Source: Streptosporangium sp. NBC_01755
Lineage (GTDB): Bacteria > Actinomycetota > Actinomycetes > Streptosporangiales > Streptosporangiaceae
Direction: 5' to 3'
Assembly: GCF_035917995.1 (NCBI RefSeq)
Contig: NZ_CP109131.1
Coordinates: forward strand, 6,324,001-6,388,000
DNA length: 64,000 nucleotides
A program made the translations under genes and the position numbers. This document shows positions 21,131 through 29,087 of this stretch, piece by piece; position 1 is the stretch's first letter; the number at the start of each line of letters is the position of its first letter. The notes under the pieces were generated by a model. The model was not told where the DNA came from and ran no database searches. It saw nothing but the letters and a program-made list of their open reading frames with translations.

Positions 21131-21205
21131 TGCCCCGGGTGGGACTCGAACCCACACTGTACGGGTTTTGAATCCGCTCCCTCATGCCAATTGGGGTACC
21201 GGGGC
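21131..21205 (-). tRNA. tRNA with CAA anticodon, short variable loop (nominal Leu)
   Basis: A 75-nt cloverleaf: 7-bp acceptor stem GCCCCGG/CCGGGGC, U8, D arm with GG and three Watson-Crick pairs plus one C-A mismatch, anticodon loop TTCAAAA giving anticodon CAA (Leu), a 5-nt variable loop, and a perfect T arm GTGGG/CCCAC with TTCGAGT. The discriminator is A, and CCA is not encoded. Bacterial tRNA-Leu normally has a long class II variable arm, absent here. The anticodon stem also has an A-C mismatch at 31-39. It may be a divergent tRNA or a tRNA-like RNA. A 12-bp palindrome (CGGACATGTCCG, 21213-21224) lies 7 bp upstream. Confidence 0.8.
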
Positions 21206-21270
21206 AGGAATCCGGACATGTCCGAATCTATCCAAAACGCTTGTCGTGCATCCTAACCGATGACGATCGC

Positions 21271-21298
21271 TTGACCGGAACCGGCGTGGTCCTAATCT
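21271..21298 (+). promoter_or_regulatory. Candidate promoter for the ANTAR response regulator
   Basis: TTGACC (21271-21276) and TAATCT (21293-21298) are separated by 16 bp. Transcription would start near 21305, about 20 nt before the GTG start. The -10 match is only partial. Confidence 0.4.
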
Positions 21299-21323
21299 AG
21301 CGGACGTCGGTACTCTCTTGCTC

Positions 21324-21950
21324 GTGAGTATGCAGCGGCGAGTGGTGATCGCGGAAGATGAAGCACTGATCCGGCTCGACCTCAAGGAGATGTTAGAGGA
21401 AGAAGGGTACGAGGTTGTCGCGGAGGCCGGGGACGGGGAGTCGGCGGTCAAGCTGGCGATGGAGCAGCGGCCCGACCTGGTGATCCTGGATGTGAAGATG
21501 CCCATCCTGGACGGGATCTCGGCGGCCGAGCAGATCGTGTCGCAGCGGATCGCGCCGTGTCTCATTCTCACGGCCTTCTCGCAGCGCGATCTGGTGGAGC
21601 GGGCGAGGGACGCCGGTGCGATGGCGTATCTGGTGAAGCCGTTCACGAAGTCGGATCTGGTGCCGGCGATCGAGATGGCGGTCAGCAGGCATCAGGAGAT
21701 CGCCGCGCTGGAGCGGGAGGTCGGGACGCTCTCCGAGCGGCTGGAGACGCGCAAGTTGGTGGAGCGGGCCAAGGGTCTGCTGATGGAGCGGCACGGGTGG
21801 AGTGAGCCGCAGTCGTTCCGGTGGATTCAGAAGGCGTCGATGGATCGCAGGTTGAGCATGCGGCAGGTTGCGCAGCTCGTGGTCGCGGACGCGGGTGATG
21901 GCGCGGATAGGGGTGGGGGTGGCCCTGAGGTGGGGGCGGAGGAGCCCTGA
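21324..21950 (+). CDS. pdtaR: ANTAR-domain response regulator (PdtaR-like)
   Basis: RNA-binding antitermination response regulator. The receiver domain (residues about 5-120) shows the acidic pair (AEDEA), phosphoacceptor Asp56 (LVILDVKMP), the Thr/Ser switch (ILTAFS) and the Lys in YLVKPF. A coiled linker leads to an ANTAR domain (about 135-190) with the conserved RAKGLLMERHGWSEPQSFRW and an Ala/Arg-rich end. ANTAR proteins bind paired hexanucleotide loops in target mRNAs. The polA-rpsA-coaE-uvrB genes further downstream match the setting of M. tuberculosis Rv1626 (PdtaR). No SD is visible; GTG 21324 or ATG 21330 may be the start. The partner kinase is not in the window. Confidence 0.92.
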   Translation: MSMQRRVVIAEDEALIRLDLKEMLEEEGYEVVAEAGDGESAVKLAMEQRPDLVILDVKMPILDGISAAEQIVSQRIAPCLILTAFSQRDLVERARDAGAMAYLVKPFTKSDLVPAIEMAVSRHQEIAALEREVGTLSERLETRKLVERAKGLLMERHGWSEPQSFRWIQKASMDRRLSMRQVAQLVVADAGDGADRGGGGPEVGAEEP

Positions 21951-22255
21951 ATCGGACTCTCCGCTTCTTTCCGTAAGCCCGTACCTGTCGGGGTGTAGCT
22001 CGCGGAGGAGGCGATATGGGCTTTCCGGGGGCCGGGGTGATGGCCGTGGAGGTGGCGAAGTCGCCAGTGACCACGGCTTTTGTGTCTGATAGCCGAAAAG
22101 GATCGGTGTTGTAAAGAAACGGTAACGGCGGGCCGTCCTGTATCGACCCGTGACATCGGCTGGCTGTACTAACCGACACAACCCCTGGCCACCCGCCAGG
22201 GAAGGGCATCTGTGAACCCGGTCCTGACGAGGGAACGGGCGAAAGGAAGGCAACC
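21951..22255. other. Leader region of the liv operon, no gene seen
   Basis: This 305-bp gap holds the presumed livJ promoter and leader. A small hairpin CCTGGC/GCCAGG lies near 22184-22200. The AT-richer segment TGTTGTAAAGAAACGGTAAC (about 22107-22126) could be a regulatory site, but no consensus could be assigned with confidence. The SD AAGGAAGG at 22242-22249 serves livJ. Confidence 0.5.
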
Positions 22256-23458
22256 TTGCGGCCTAAGACTGCACGCCTCGGTGGAGTGCTTGCCGCCGGT
22301 GTGGCGCTCACCCTCGGTCTCGCTGCCTGCGGTGACGGTGGTACGGAAGCCACGCCGGCTGAGGGTGGCTCCAGTGCTGCCGCCCCCGGTACCATAAAGC
22401 TTGGCTTCATGGGAGACCTGACCGGCGCCAATGCCGGCATCGTCATTCCCCCCAGGAACGGTGCGAAGCTCGTCATCGACGAGTACAACAAGACCAACCC
22501 GGCTGTGAAGATCGAGCTGGTCGAGTACGACAGCCAGGCGGACCCGTCGAAGGCGGTCGCGCTGGCTCAGCAGGCCATCAAGACCGACAAGATCGTCGGT
22601 TTGATCGGCCCGGCGTTCTCCGGTGAGTCCGCTCAGGTGGCGCCGGTGCTGGAGGAGGCGAAGCTGCCGAGCATCTCGGCGTCCGCCACCAACGCCGCGC
22701 TGTCGACGAACGGCTGGAAGTACTGGCACCGCGTGCTGCCGAGTGACAATGTTCAGGGTCCCGGTATCGGTGACTTCATTGCGACGGGTCTCGCGGCGAA
22801 GAACGTTTTCGTCATCGACGACAAGTCCGAGTACGGCAAGCCGCTTGCCGACGCGGTCAAGGGCGCGCTTGAGGCCAAGAGCGTGAAGCTGACGACCGAC
22901 TCGCTTGACCCGACCGAGAGTGACTTCTCCTCGGTGGTGAACAAGGTCGTGGCTGCCAAGCCTGACGCGATCTTCTTTGGCGGTTACTACGCCGCGGGTG
23001 GCAACCTGCTCAAGCAGCTCCGCGACAAGGGGGTCAAGGACGCGAAGTTCCTGTCCGGCGACGGTTCGCTGGACAAGGGTCTGATCGACGGTGCCGGTGC
23101 CGCGAACGCCGAGGGCGCGCTGGTCGGTTGCCCGTGCTACATCGCGACCCCGGATGTGACCGACGCCAAGGTGAAGGCGTTCGCCGACGCCTACAAGGCC
23201 GCTTACAGCGCTGACCCGGCGATCTACGCGGCTGAGGGTTACGATGCCGCGACGGTCTTCGTCGAGGCGATCAAGGCGGGCAACACCACGGCTGAGAAGA
23301 TCAACGAGTTCATCGCCACGGTGGACTTCGCGGGTGTCTCCAAGCAGGTCAAGTTCGAGGCCAACGGTGAGGTCTCGGCGAAGGACATCTACATCTACCA
23401 GGTCAAGGACGGTGCCATCGGTCTGCTGGGCAAGGCCACCGAGGCCAAGCTGGGTTAG
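22256..23458 (+). CDS. livJ: Branched-chain amino acid ABC transporter substrate-binding lipoprotein
   Basis: Extracytoplasmic binding protein of a HAAT-type importer, 400 residues. The signal peptide ends in a lipobox (GLAAC, Cys25), so Lgt and LspA should anchor it to the membrane. The mature part has the periplasmic-binding-protein type I fold start (IKLGFMGDLTGANA) and the LIGPAFSGESAQVAPVLEEA loop. The start is TTG 22256 with SD AAGGAAGG at 6-bp spacing; no better in-frame start fits the signal peptide. Codon use is unusually optimised (frequent AAG and GAC), as for abundant proteins. A 15-bp hairpin separates it from livH and probably lowers expression of the downstream permease genes. 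Confidence 0.93.
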   Translation: MRPKTARLGGVLAAGVALTLGLAACGDGGTEATPAEGGSSAAAPGTIKLGFMGDLTGANAGIVIPPRNGAKLVIDEYNKTNPAVKIELVEYDSQADPSKAVALAQQAIKTDKIVGLIGPAFSGESAQVAPVLEEAKLPSISASATNAALSTNGWKYWHRVLPSDNVQGPGIGDFIATGLAAKNVFVIDDKSEYGKPLADAVKGALEAKSVKLTTDSLDPTESDFSSVVNKVVAAKPDAIFFGGYYAAGGNLLKQLRDKGVKDAKFLSGDGSLDKGLIDGAGAANAEGALVGCPCYIATPDVTDAKVKAFADAYKAAYSADPAIYAAEGYDAATVFVEAIKAGNTTAEKINEFIATVDFAGVSKQVKFEANGEVSAKDIYIYQVKDGAIGLLGKATEAKLG

Positions 23459-23488
23459 TCCGGCGCTGAAGAAGAGTAGGTAGTCGGC

Positions 23489-23531
23489 GCGCGGGGAGCG
23501 GGAAGGCGCAGTGTGTTCCCGCTCCCCGCGC
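23489..23531 (+). terminator. Intra-operon hairpin between livJ and livH
   Basis: Perfect 15-bp stem (23489-23503 with 23517-23531) with a 13-base loop, 30 bp after livJ and 86 bp before livH, and no U-tract. In binding-protein transporters such hairpins act as partial terminators or 3' stabilisers that make the binding protein more abundant than the permease. Confidence 0.8.
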
Positions 23532-23616
23532 CCTTCCAGAGAGTCCACGAGGTTCTGCTGGAGGCGGTGTGCTACCCGAAAGTGCAGGCGACCCCCGCTG
23601 GAAGTGGTAAACCCTA

Positions 23617-24585
23617 GTGCTCAATGACTTCATCAATCAGTTCTGGCCGGCGACGATCGACGGCCTGGCCTTCGGCTCGATCTACGCTCTGATCGCACTC
23701 GGTTACACCATGGTGTACGGCGTGCTGCGGCTGATCAACTTTGCACATTCAGAAGTTTTCATGATCGGTACGTTCGGCGCGATGCTGGTGCCGTTCGTGT
23801 TCGGCATCAACTCGCCGCTGACCGGCATCGCGCTGGTCGGTGTCGTGGTGGCGATGATCCTGGTCGGCATGCTCGCCTCGGCGGGTACCGCGATCGCGCT
23901 GGAGCAGATCGCCTACCGGCCGCTGCGCAAGCGCGGCGCGTCCCGGCTGGCGGCGCTGATCTCGGCCATCGGTGCCTCGATCTTCCTCCAGGAGTTGTTC
24001 GCGCTCCTGGTGATCCCGGAGGTCTTCAACCGTCCGGAGCAGGGTCGTATTCAGATGGCTCTGCCCCGGCTGATGGAGCGGAGCGAACTTTTCTCGATCT
24101 TCGGGCACTCCGTCCGGATCGACCAGATATTCGTTATCCTCGCGGCGATCGGCATGATGATCGCGCTGGACGCCCTGGTGAACCGCTCGAAGATCGGCCG
24201 GGGTATTCGCGCCACCGCGCAGAACCCCGAGGCGGCCGTGCTGATGGGCGTCGACATCAACAGGATCGTCCGGATGACCTTCCTCATCGGCGGCGGTATG
24301 GCCGGTGTGGCGGGTGCGCTCTATCTGATCTCGTACGAGAACACGCACTACTTTGTCGGATTCCTCTTCGGTATCAAGGCGTTCACCGCGGCGGTCCTGG
24401 GTGGCATCGGCAACCTGCGCGGCGCCCTGGTCGGTGGAATCACGCTCGGGCTGGTGGAGAACTACGGAGCCATCTTCTTCGGCTCCGACTGGAAGCATGT
24501 GATCTCCTTCACCATCCTCGTCTTGGTCCTGATGTTCCGCCCCACCGGAATCCTCGGTGAATCACTCCAGCAGGCGCGCGCATGA
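23617..24585 (+). CDS. livH: Branched-chain amino acid ABC transporter permease
   Basis: Integral membrane permease (322 residues) with about eight hydrophobic segments. The LivH family start is visible (DGLAFGSIYALIALGYTMVYGVLRLINFAHSE without its first residues), as is the EAA-like cytosolic loop (AQNPEAAVLMGVDINRI). Start GTG 23617 follows a weak SD-like GGAAGTGG. The stop overlaps livM by 4 bp (ATGA). It forms the translocation channel with LivM. Confidence 0.95.
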   Translation: MLNDFINQFWPATIDGLAFGSIYALIALGYTMVYGVLRLINFAHSEVFMIGTFGAMLVPFVFGINSPLTGIALVGVVVAMILVGMLASAGTAIALEQIAYRPLRKRGASRLAALISAIGASIFLQELFALLVIPEVFNRPEQGRIQMALPRLMERSELFSIFGHSVRIDQIFVILAAIGMMIALDALVNRSKIGRGIRATAQNPEAAVLMGVDINRIVRMTFLIGGGMAGVAGALYLISYENTHYFVGFLFGIKAFTAAVLGGIGNLRGALVGGITLGLVENYGAIFFGSDWKHVISFTILVLVLMFRPTGILGESLQQARA

Positions 24586-25751
24586 ACCAGAAGAATTCCC
24601 TGGCAGGTTTCCGTAATGGTCTCGGTCGCTTCGGCGACGCCATGCACGATCGCTGGCTGAGCACTCCGGGCTGGCAGCGCTGGGTGCTGTACGTGCTCCT
24701 GATCGTCGGGGCGCTGCTGCTGCCTTCGGAGAGTCTCGCCCCCTTCATGTCGCCCTACACCGACTGGGCGAGCATCCTGTTCTTCCCGATCGGGACGTAT
24801 GTGGTCCTGGCGATCGGCCTGAACGTGGTGGTCGGTCAGGCGGGCCTGCTCGACCTGGGTTTCGTCGCGTTCTACGCCGTGGGCGGTTACGCGATGGCGC
24901 TGATCGGTACCCGGCTGGGCTGGAACTTCTGGCTCATCCTGGTGGTCGGCATCGGGATCTGTGCCCTGTCGGGCCTCACGCTGGGCGCTCCGACGCTGCG
25001 GTTGCGCGGTGACTATCTGGCGATCGTCACGCTGGGCTTCGGTGAGATCATTCGTATCACCGCCCGCAACACCGACGAGATCGGTGGCCCGAACGGCGTC
25101 CGCGGCATTCCGCACCCGCCGAGCGTCGAGGACTTCAAGCTCTTCGGGGTGAACTTCTCCGAGGTGTTCGGGGTGGATCCCCTCAAGTACGGGGTGCTGG
25201 ACCCGCGCCCCTACTACTATCTGCTGGTCGCGCTGGCCGTCATCGTGATCATCCTGGTGAAGCGCTGGGAGAAGAGCCGGGTCGGGCGTGCCTGGGCGGC
25301 GATTCGTGAGGACGAGGACGCGGCCGAGGTCATGGGCGTGCCGACGTTCCGCTTCAAGATGCTCGCCTTCGCGATCGGTGCCTCCATCGGTGGCGCGATG
25401 GGCGTGCTGTGGGCGGCGAAGGCCATCTCGATCAACCCGAACGACTTCCAGTTTCTGCTGTCGGCGACGATTCTGGCCGCGGTGGTCATGGGTGGTTCGG
25501 GCAACCTGCCGGGTGTCATGCTGGGTGCCTTCCTGGTGGCCTGGCTGCCTGAGCGGTTCCGTGGTCTGCAGGAGTACCGCATGCTGATCTTCGGTGCGGT
25601 GCTCGTGGCGCTGATGATCTTCCGTCCGGAGGGTCTGCTGCCGTCGCGTCAACGCAGGGCGGAGTTGCAAGAGGGAACAGGCGGGATGGGTACGCTCGGG
25701 GCCGAGGTTCCCGGGCCCGATTCGCAGGTTGAGGAGGTGGCTTCCAAGTGA
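24582..25751 (+). CDS. livM: Branched-chain amino acid ABC transporter permease
   Basis: Second permease subunit, 389 residues. After a cytosolic N-terminus (about 30 residues) come hydrophobic helices and the LivM-type loop AIREDEDAAEVMGVPTFRFK. The C-terminus is a soluble tail. ATG 24582 overlaps the livH stop (ATGA), and its own stop overlaps the GTG of livG (GTGA), so the four transport genes are translationally chained. Confidence 0.95.
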   Translation: MNQKNSLAGFRNGLGRFGDAMHDRWLSTPGWQRWVLYVLLIVGALLLPSESLAPFMSPYTDWASILFFPIGTYVVLAIGLNVVVGQAGLLDLGFVAFYAVGGYAMALIGTRLGWNFWLILVVGIGICALSGLTLGAPTLRLRGDYLAIVTLGFGEIIRITARNTDEIGGPNGVRGIPHPPSVEDFKLFGVNFSEVFGVDPLKYGVLDPRPYYYLLVALAVIVIILVKRWEKSRVGRAWAAIREDEDAAEVMGVPTFRFKMLAFAIGASIGGAMGVLWAAKAISINPNDFQFLLSATILAAVVMGGSGNLPGVMLGAFLVAWLPERFRGLQEYRMLIFGAVLVALMIFRPEGLLPSRQRRAELQEGTGGMGTLGAEVPGPDSQVEEVASK

Positions 25752-26581
25752 GCGCCGAGGTGAATCCGGCCACTGTGACCTCGGAGGTGGCACAGGCGGA
25801 GCGGAGTGGCCGCACCATGTTGGAGCTGCGGAACCTCGTGATGCGGTTCGGCGGTGTCACGGCGCTGCGCGAGGTCGACCTGACCATCAAGGAGGGGGAG
25901 ATCTTCGCGCTCATCGGTCCGAACGGCGCCGGCAAGACCACGGTGTTCAACGTGGTGACCGGGGTCTACCAGCCGACCGAGGGTGAGGTCCGCTTCCTGG
26001 ACGAGAAGATCAGCGGCGTCAAGCGCTTCAAGATCACAAAGCGGGGTATCGCCCGCACGTTCCAGAACATCCGCCTGTTCCACAACATGACGGCCATCGA
26101 GAACGTCATGGTGGGCGCGGACGCGCACCACAAGTCTGGAATGGTCAGCGTGGCGCTGGGGCTTCCCTGGCACCGCAGGGCCGAGCGCGACGGGCGTGCG
26201 CTGGCGATGGAGCTGCTCGACTTCGTCGGCATCTCGCGCCGTGCGCAGGACCACGCCAAGAACCTGCCCTACGGTGACCAGCGCCGTCTGGAGATCGCCC
26301 GCGCTCTGGCGACCAACCCGAAGCTGCTGCTGCTGGACGAGCCCGCCGCCGGTATGAACCCGGCGGAGAAGGTGGCGCTGCAGCAGCTGATCCGGGACAT
26401 CCGCGACGCCGGGCGGACGATTCTGATCATCGAGCACGACATGAGCCTCATCATGGGCATCAGCGACCGCATCGCGGTGCTGGACTTCGGCCAGAAGATC
26501 GCCGATGGCCTGCCGGACGAGGTGCGGACCGACCCTCGGGTCGTCGAGGCGTATTTGGGGGCTCCCGCCGATGCTTCTTGA
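25748..26581 (+). CDS. livG: Branched-chain amino acid ABC transporter ATPase
   Basis: Nucleotide-binding subunit, 277 residues. Walker A reads GPNGAGKTT, the Q-loop region FQNIRLFHNMTAIENV, and Walker B LLLLDEPAAGMNP. The ABC signature position is occupied by LPYGDQRRLEIA, the variant characteristic of the LivG family instead of LSGGQ. A switch histidine is present in IIEHDMSLIMGI. The N-terminal ~20 residues are an extension before the domain. It overlaps livM by 4 bp and livF by 11 bp. Confidence 0.95.
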   Translation: MSAEVNPATVTSEVAQAERSGRTMLELRNLVMRFGGVTALREVDLTIKEGEIFALIGPNGAGKTTVFNVVTGVYQPTEGEVRFLDEKISGVKRFKITKRGIARTFQNIRLFHNMTAIENVMVGADAHHKSGMVSVALGLPWHRRAERDGRALAMELLDFVGISRRAQDHAKNLPYGDQRRLEIARALATNPKLLLLDEPAAGMNPAEKVALQQLIRDIRDAGRTILIIEHDMSLIMGISDRIAVLDFGQKIADGLPDEVRTDPRVVEAYLGAPADAS

Positions 26582-27344
26582 GGTCAAGGACATCCATGTC
26601 CACTACGGCAAGATCGAGGCGCTCAAGGGCATCTCGGTCGAGGTGAACGAGGGCGAGATCGTCACGCTCATCGGGGCGAACGGGGCGGGTAAGACCACGA
26701 CCCTGAAGACGATCTCGGGCCTGCGTCCGCTGTCGTCGGGGGGCATCACCTTCGACGGCAATGACATCAGCAAGATGCCCGGCCACAAGCGGGTCGTCGC
26801 GGGTTTGGGGCAGGCGCCCGAGGGCCGGGGTGTGTTCCCGGGCATGACGGTGCAGGACAACCTGCTCATGGGTGCCTATACCCGCTCGGGTGATTTCAGC
26901 ACCGACCTGGACGAGGTCTACGAGCTGTTCCCCCGCCTGAAGGAGCGCAGGACCCAGATGGGCGGCACGATGTCCGGAGGTGAGCAGCAGATGCTCGCCA
27001 TCGGCCGCGCGCTGATGGCCAAGCCCAAGCTGCTCCTGCTTGACGAGCCGTCGATGGGCCTGGCGCCGCTGATCGTGCAGCAGATCTTCTCGATCATCGA
27101 GGAGATCAACCGCCGGGGCACCACGGTGCTGCTGGTGGAGCAGAACGCCCAGCAGGCGCTGAAGCTGGCCCACCGCGCCTACGTCCTGGAGACCGGGAAG
27201 GTGGTCAAGAGCGCGCCCGCGGACGAGCTGCTCAACGACCCCGCCGTGCAGGCCGCCTACCTGGGCGGTGGAGTGTCGCAGGACCTGGTCGAGGAGGGGG
27301 CGGGTGCTCCCGCCGCTGCCTCGGCTCCGGAGGAGCAGGCCTGA
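26571..27344 (+). CDS. livF: Branched-chain amino acid ABC transporter ATPase
   Basis: Second nucleotide-binding subunit, 257 residues. Walker A GANGAGKTT, the LivF-typical LGQAPEGRGVFPGMTVQDNL, signature MSGGEQQMLAIGRAL, Walker B LLLLDEPSMGLAP and a C-terminal VEQNAQQALKLAHRAYVLETG. ATG 26571 lies inside the end of livG (11-bp overlap); frame upstream of it has no homology. A short Pro/Ala-rich tail ends the protein. It is the last gene of the liv operon, before the terminator at 27370-27403. Confidence 0.95.
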   Translation: MLLEVKDIHVHYGKIEALKGISVEVNEGEIVTLIGANGAGKTTTLKTISGLRPLSSGGITFDGNDISKMPGHKRVVAGLGQAPEGRGVFPGMTVQDNLLMGAYTRSGDFSTDLDEVYELFPRLKERRTQMGGTMSGGEQQMLAIGRALMAKPKLLLLDEPSMGLAPLIVQQIFSIIEEINRRGTTVLLVEQNAQQALKLAHRAYVLETGKVVKSAPADELLNDPAVQAAYLGGGVSQDLVEEGAGAPAAASAPEEQA

Positions 27345-27369
27345 CCCGGCGCCTTTCATGGCAGATGGA

Positions 27370-27403
27370 CGGGCCCGCCGCGCGTCGGCGCGCGGTGGGC
27401 CCG
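27370..27403. terminator. Bidirectional terminator between livF and the lipoprotein gene
   Basis: A 15-bp stem with one G-U wobble (27370-27384 with 27389-27403) and a TCGG loop, between two convergent genes. Confidence 0.88.
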
Positions 27404-27419
27404 CACATGTCGGGGAGGC

Positions 27420-27980
27420 TCAGGACAGCGGTACCCGCACGCCGTCGGTGGTGCCCCCAACGCCGAGGGGCGGGTCGCCGAACAGCATGATCGCGGAGAC
27501 CTTCGCCTCGGCGGGGATGTCGTACCACAGGTCCATTTCGATCCTGACCTGGGCGCCGAGCGGAAGCGTGTCCGGCTGCCGCTTGATGGCCTGCGCGAAC
27601 TTGTCGATCGCGTGGACGGTGCCGTCGGCGGTGATGAGCTTCTGCCGCTTGGCGTCGAAGCGGGAGTTGGTGCGGCCGGGGTTCTCCACGAGGATCCGTA
27701 CGACCACGTATTGGCCCTTGGCCTGCCACTCGGCGTGGCTGCCGAAGAAGCCGCTCAGCCCCTTCTGCAGGCCGATCACCTGGAACCGGGTGTCGCCGTC
27801 GGTCACCGGCGCGGCCCTGACGGGGCTCTCGCCCGGCCGTACCGGGCGCGGCGGGAGCTCGTAGGTCGGGGTGGGGGTGGCCGAGGGGGAGGCGGATGCG
27901 ACCGGTCCCTCTCCGGTGCAGCCGGACAGGACGGTGGCGGTGAGAGCGGCACCGCTGAACAGGATCATGAGGGCACGCAT
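27420..27980 (-). CDS. Putative lipoprotein with DUF4352-like domain
   Basis: A 186-residue exported protein: signal peptide with lipobox (VLSGC), a Ser/Pro/Thr-rich spacer (about 30 residues), then a single beta-rich domain. The pattern YVVVRILVENPGRT ... LGAQVRIEMDLWYDIP is that of immunoglobulin-like DUF4352 lipoproteins. ATG 27980 gives a compact signal peptide; no SD is visible, so it may be leaderless. Function unknown. It is transcribed towards the liv operon. Confidence 0.75.
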   Translation of the reverse strand: MRALMILFSGAALTATVLSGCTGEGPVASASPSATPTPTYELPPRPVRPGESPVRAAPVTDGDTRFQVIGLQKGLSGFFGSHAEWQAKGQYVVVRILVENPGRTNSRFDAKRQKLITADGTVHAIDKFAQAIKRQPDTLPLGAQVRIEMDLWYDIPAEAKVSAIMLFGDPPLGVGGTTDGVRVPLS

Positions 27981-28220
27981 ATCGGGCAACGTAACCGAGT
28001 CCGGCTCCGAGGTTCAACGGCTCGCCCGGATGGCGTTGGCGATCAGGCAAGTGCTCGCATCCCGATCCGTACCGGAGCAGGGTGTGGGACGGGGGGCTCC
28101 TGACACGGTTGTTGTCCGAATTGTGTCATACCGGTGATCTGCACGATTGTGCAGGTGATGGAGCATGACCTGCACTGAGGTATCCATACAAGAAGCGACA
28201 TTGACCGTAAGGAGGCCTTT

Positions 28221-29084
28221 GTGGGCCTAAGTTTTGTTTCCCGTCGTGCGCTTACGGTGGGCGCGATGGTCGTCGCCGGTGCGCTCGGCCTCGCGGCCTG
28301 CGGTGGTGGCGAGGCCACCACCGCGAGCCCGAGCGATGGTGCCTCGGCGAGTGCTCCCGCGGCCGCGGCCGGCCCGCAGGTGATCACCCCTGGCAAGCTG
28401 ACCACGTGCACCAACCTGCCCTACGAGCCGTTCCAGTTCAAGGAGGGTGACAAGGTCGTCGGCTTCGACGTCGACATCGTCGACCTGGCGGCCAAGAAGC
28501 TCGGCCTGACACAGGAGATCGTCGACATCGACTTCGCCGTCATCAAGAGTGGCGCGGCGATGGCGGCGGGCAAGTGTGACGTGGCCGCCGCCGGTATGAC
28601 GATCACCGAGGAGCGCAAGGCCAACATCGACTTCTCCGAGCCCTACTTCGACGCCACGCAGGCACTGCTGGCCAAGAAGGGCGCCGGCGTCGCGACCCTG
28701 GAGGAGGTCAAGGCCAAGGGCCTCAAGCTCGGCGCCCAGGCCTCGACCACGGGCCTCGACTACGTCAAGGGCAAGGGCATGGACCCGAAGGAGTTCGCCG
28801 ACTCTCCCAAGGAACTGCTCGGCCTGCAGTCCGGCCAGGTCGACGTGATCGTCCAGGACCTTCCCGTCGTCCTGACCTGGCTGAAGAAGCCCGAGATCGC
28901 GGAGAAGTTCGAGCTGGTCGCCAGCCTCGACACCGGCGAGCAGTACGGCGTCGGCCTGAAGAAGGGCGCCGACCCGGTCCTGCTCAAGGCGATCAACGAC
29001 GCGATCACCACGGCCAAGTCGGACGGCACCTACGAGCAGATCTTCGTCAAGTGGTTCGGTAAGAAGCCCGGGGAGCTCGGCTAA
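28221..29084 (+). CDS. Polar amino acid ABC transporter substrate-binding lipoprotein
   Basis: Extracytoplasmic solute-binding protein (287 residues, family 3, GlnH/FliY-like). The signal peptide ends at a lipobox (GLAAC, Cys26). The mature protein begins after a Ser/Ala linker with LTTCTNLPYEPFQFKEGDKV and contains the typical AAAGMTITEERKANIDFSEPY segment. Start GTG 28221 follows AAGGAGG by 5 bp. It is the first gene of a three-gene importer operon (binding protein, permease, ATPase). Glutamine or glutamate is likely, but the substrate is not fixed by sequence. Confidence 0.92.
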   Translation: MGLSFVSRRALTVGAMVVAGALGLAACGGGEATTASPSDGASASAPAAAAGPQVITPGKLTTCTNLPYEPFQFKEGDKVVGFDVDIVDLAAKKLGLTQEIVDIDFAVIKSGAAMAAGKCDVAAAGMTITEERKANIDFSEPYFDATQALLAKKGAGVATLEEVKAKGLKLGAQASTTGLDYVKGKGMDPKEFADSPKELLGLQSGQVDVIVQDLPVVLTWLKKPEIAEKFELVASLDTGEQYGVGLKKGADPVLLKAINDAITTAKSDGTYEQIFVKWFGKKPGELG

Positions 29085-29087
29085 CCG

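Noticed and set aside
22090-22130. GlnR-type nitrogen box upstream of livJ
   Set aside because: GAAAC and GTAAC-like pieces occur, but order and spacing do not fit the known consensus.
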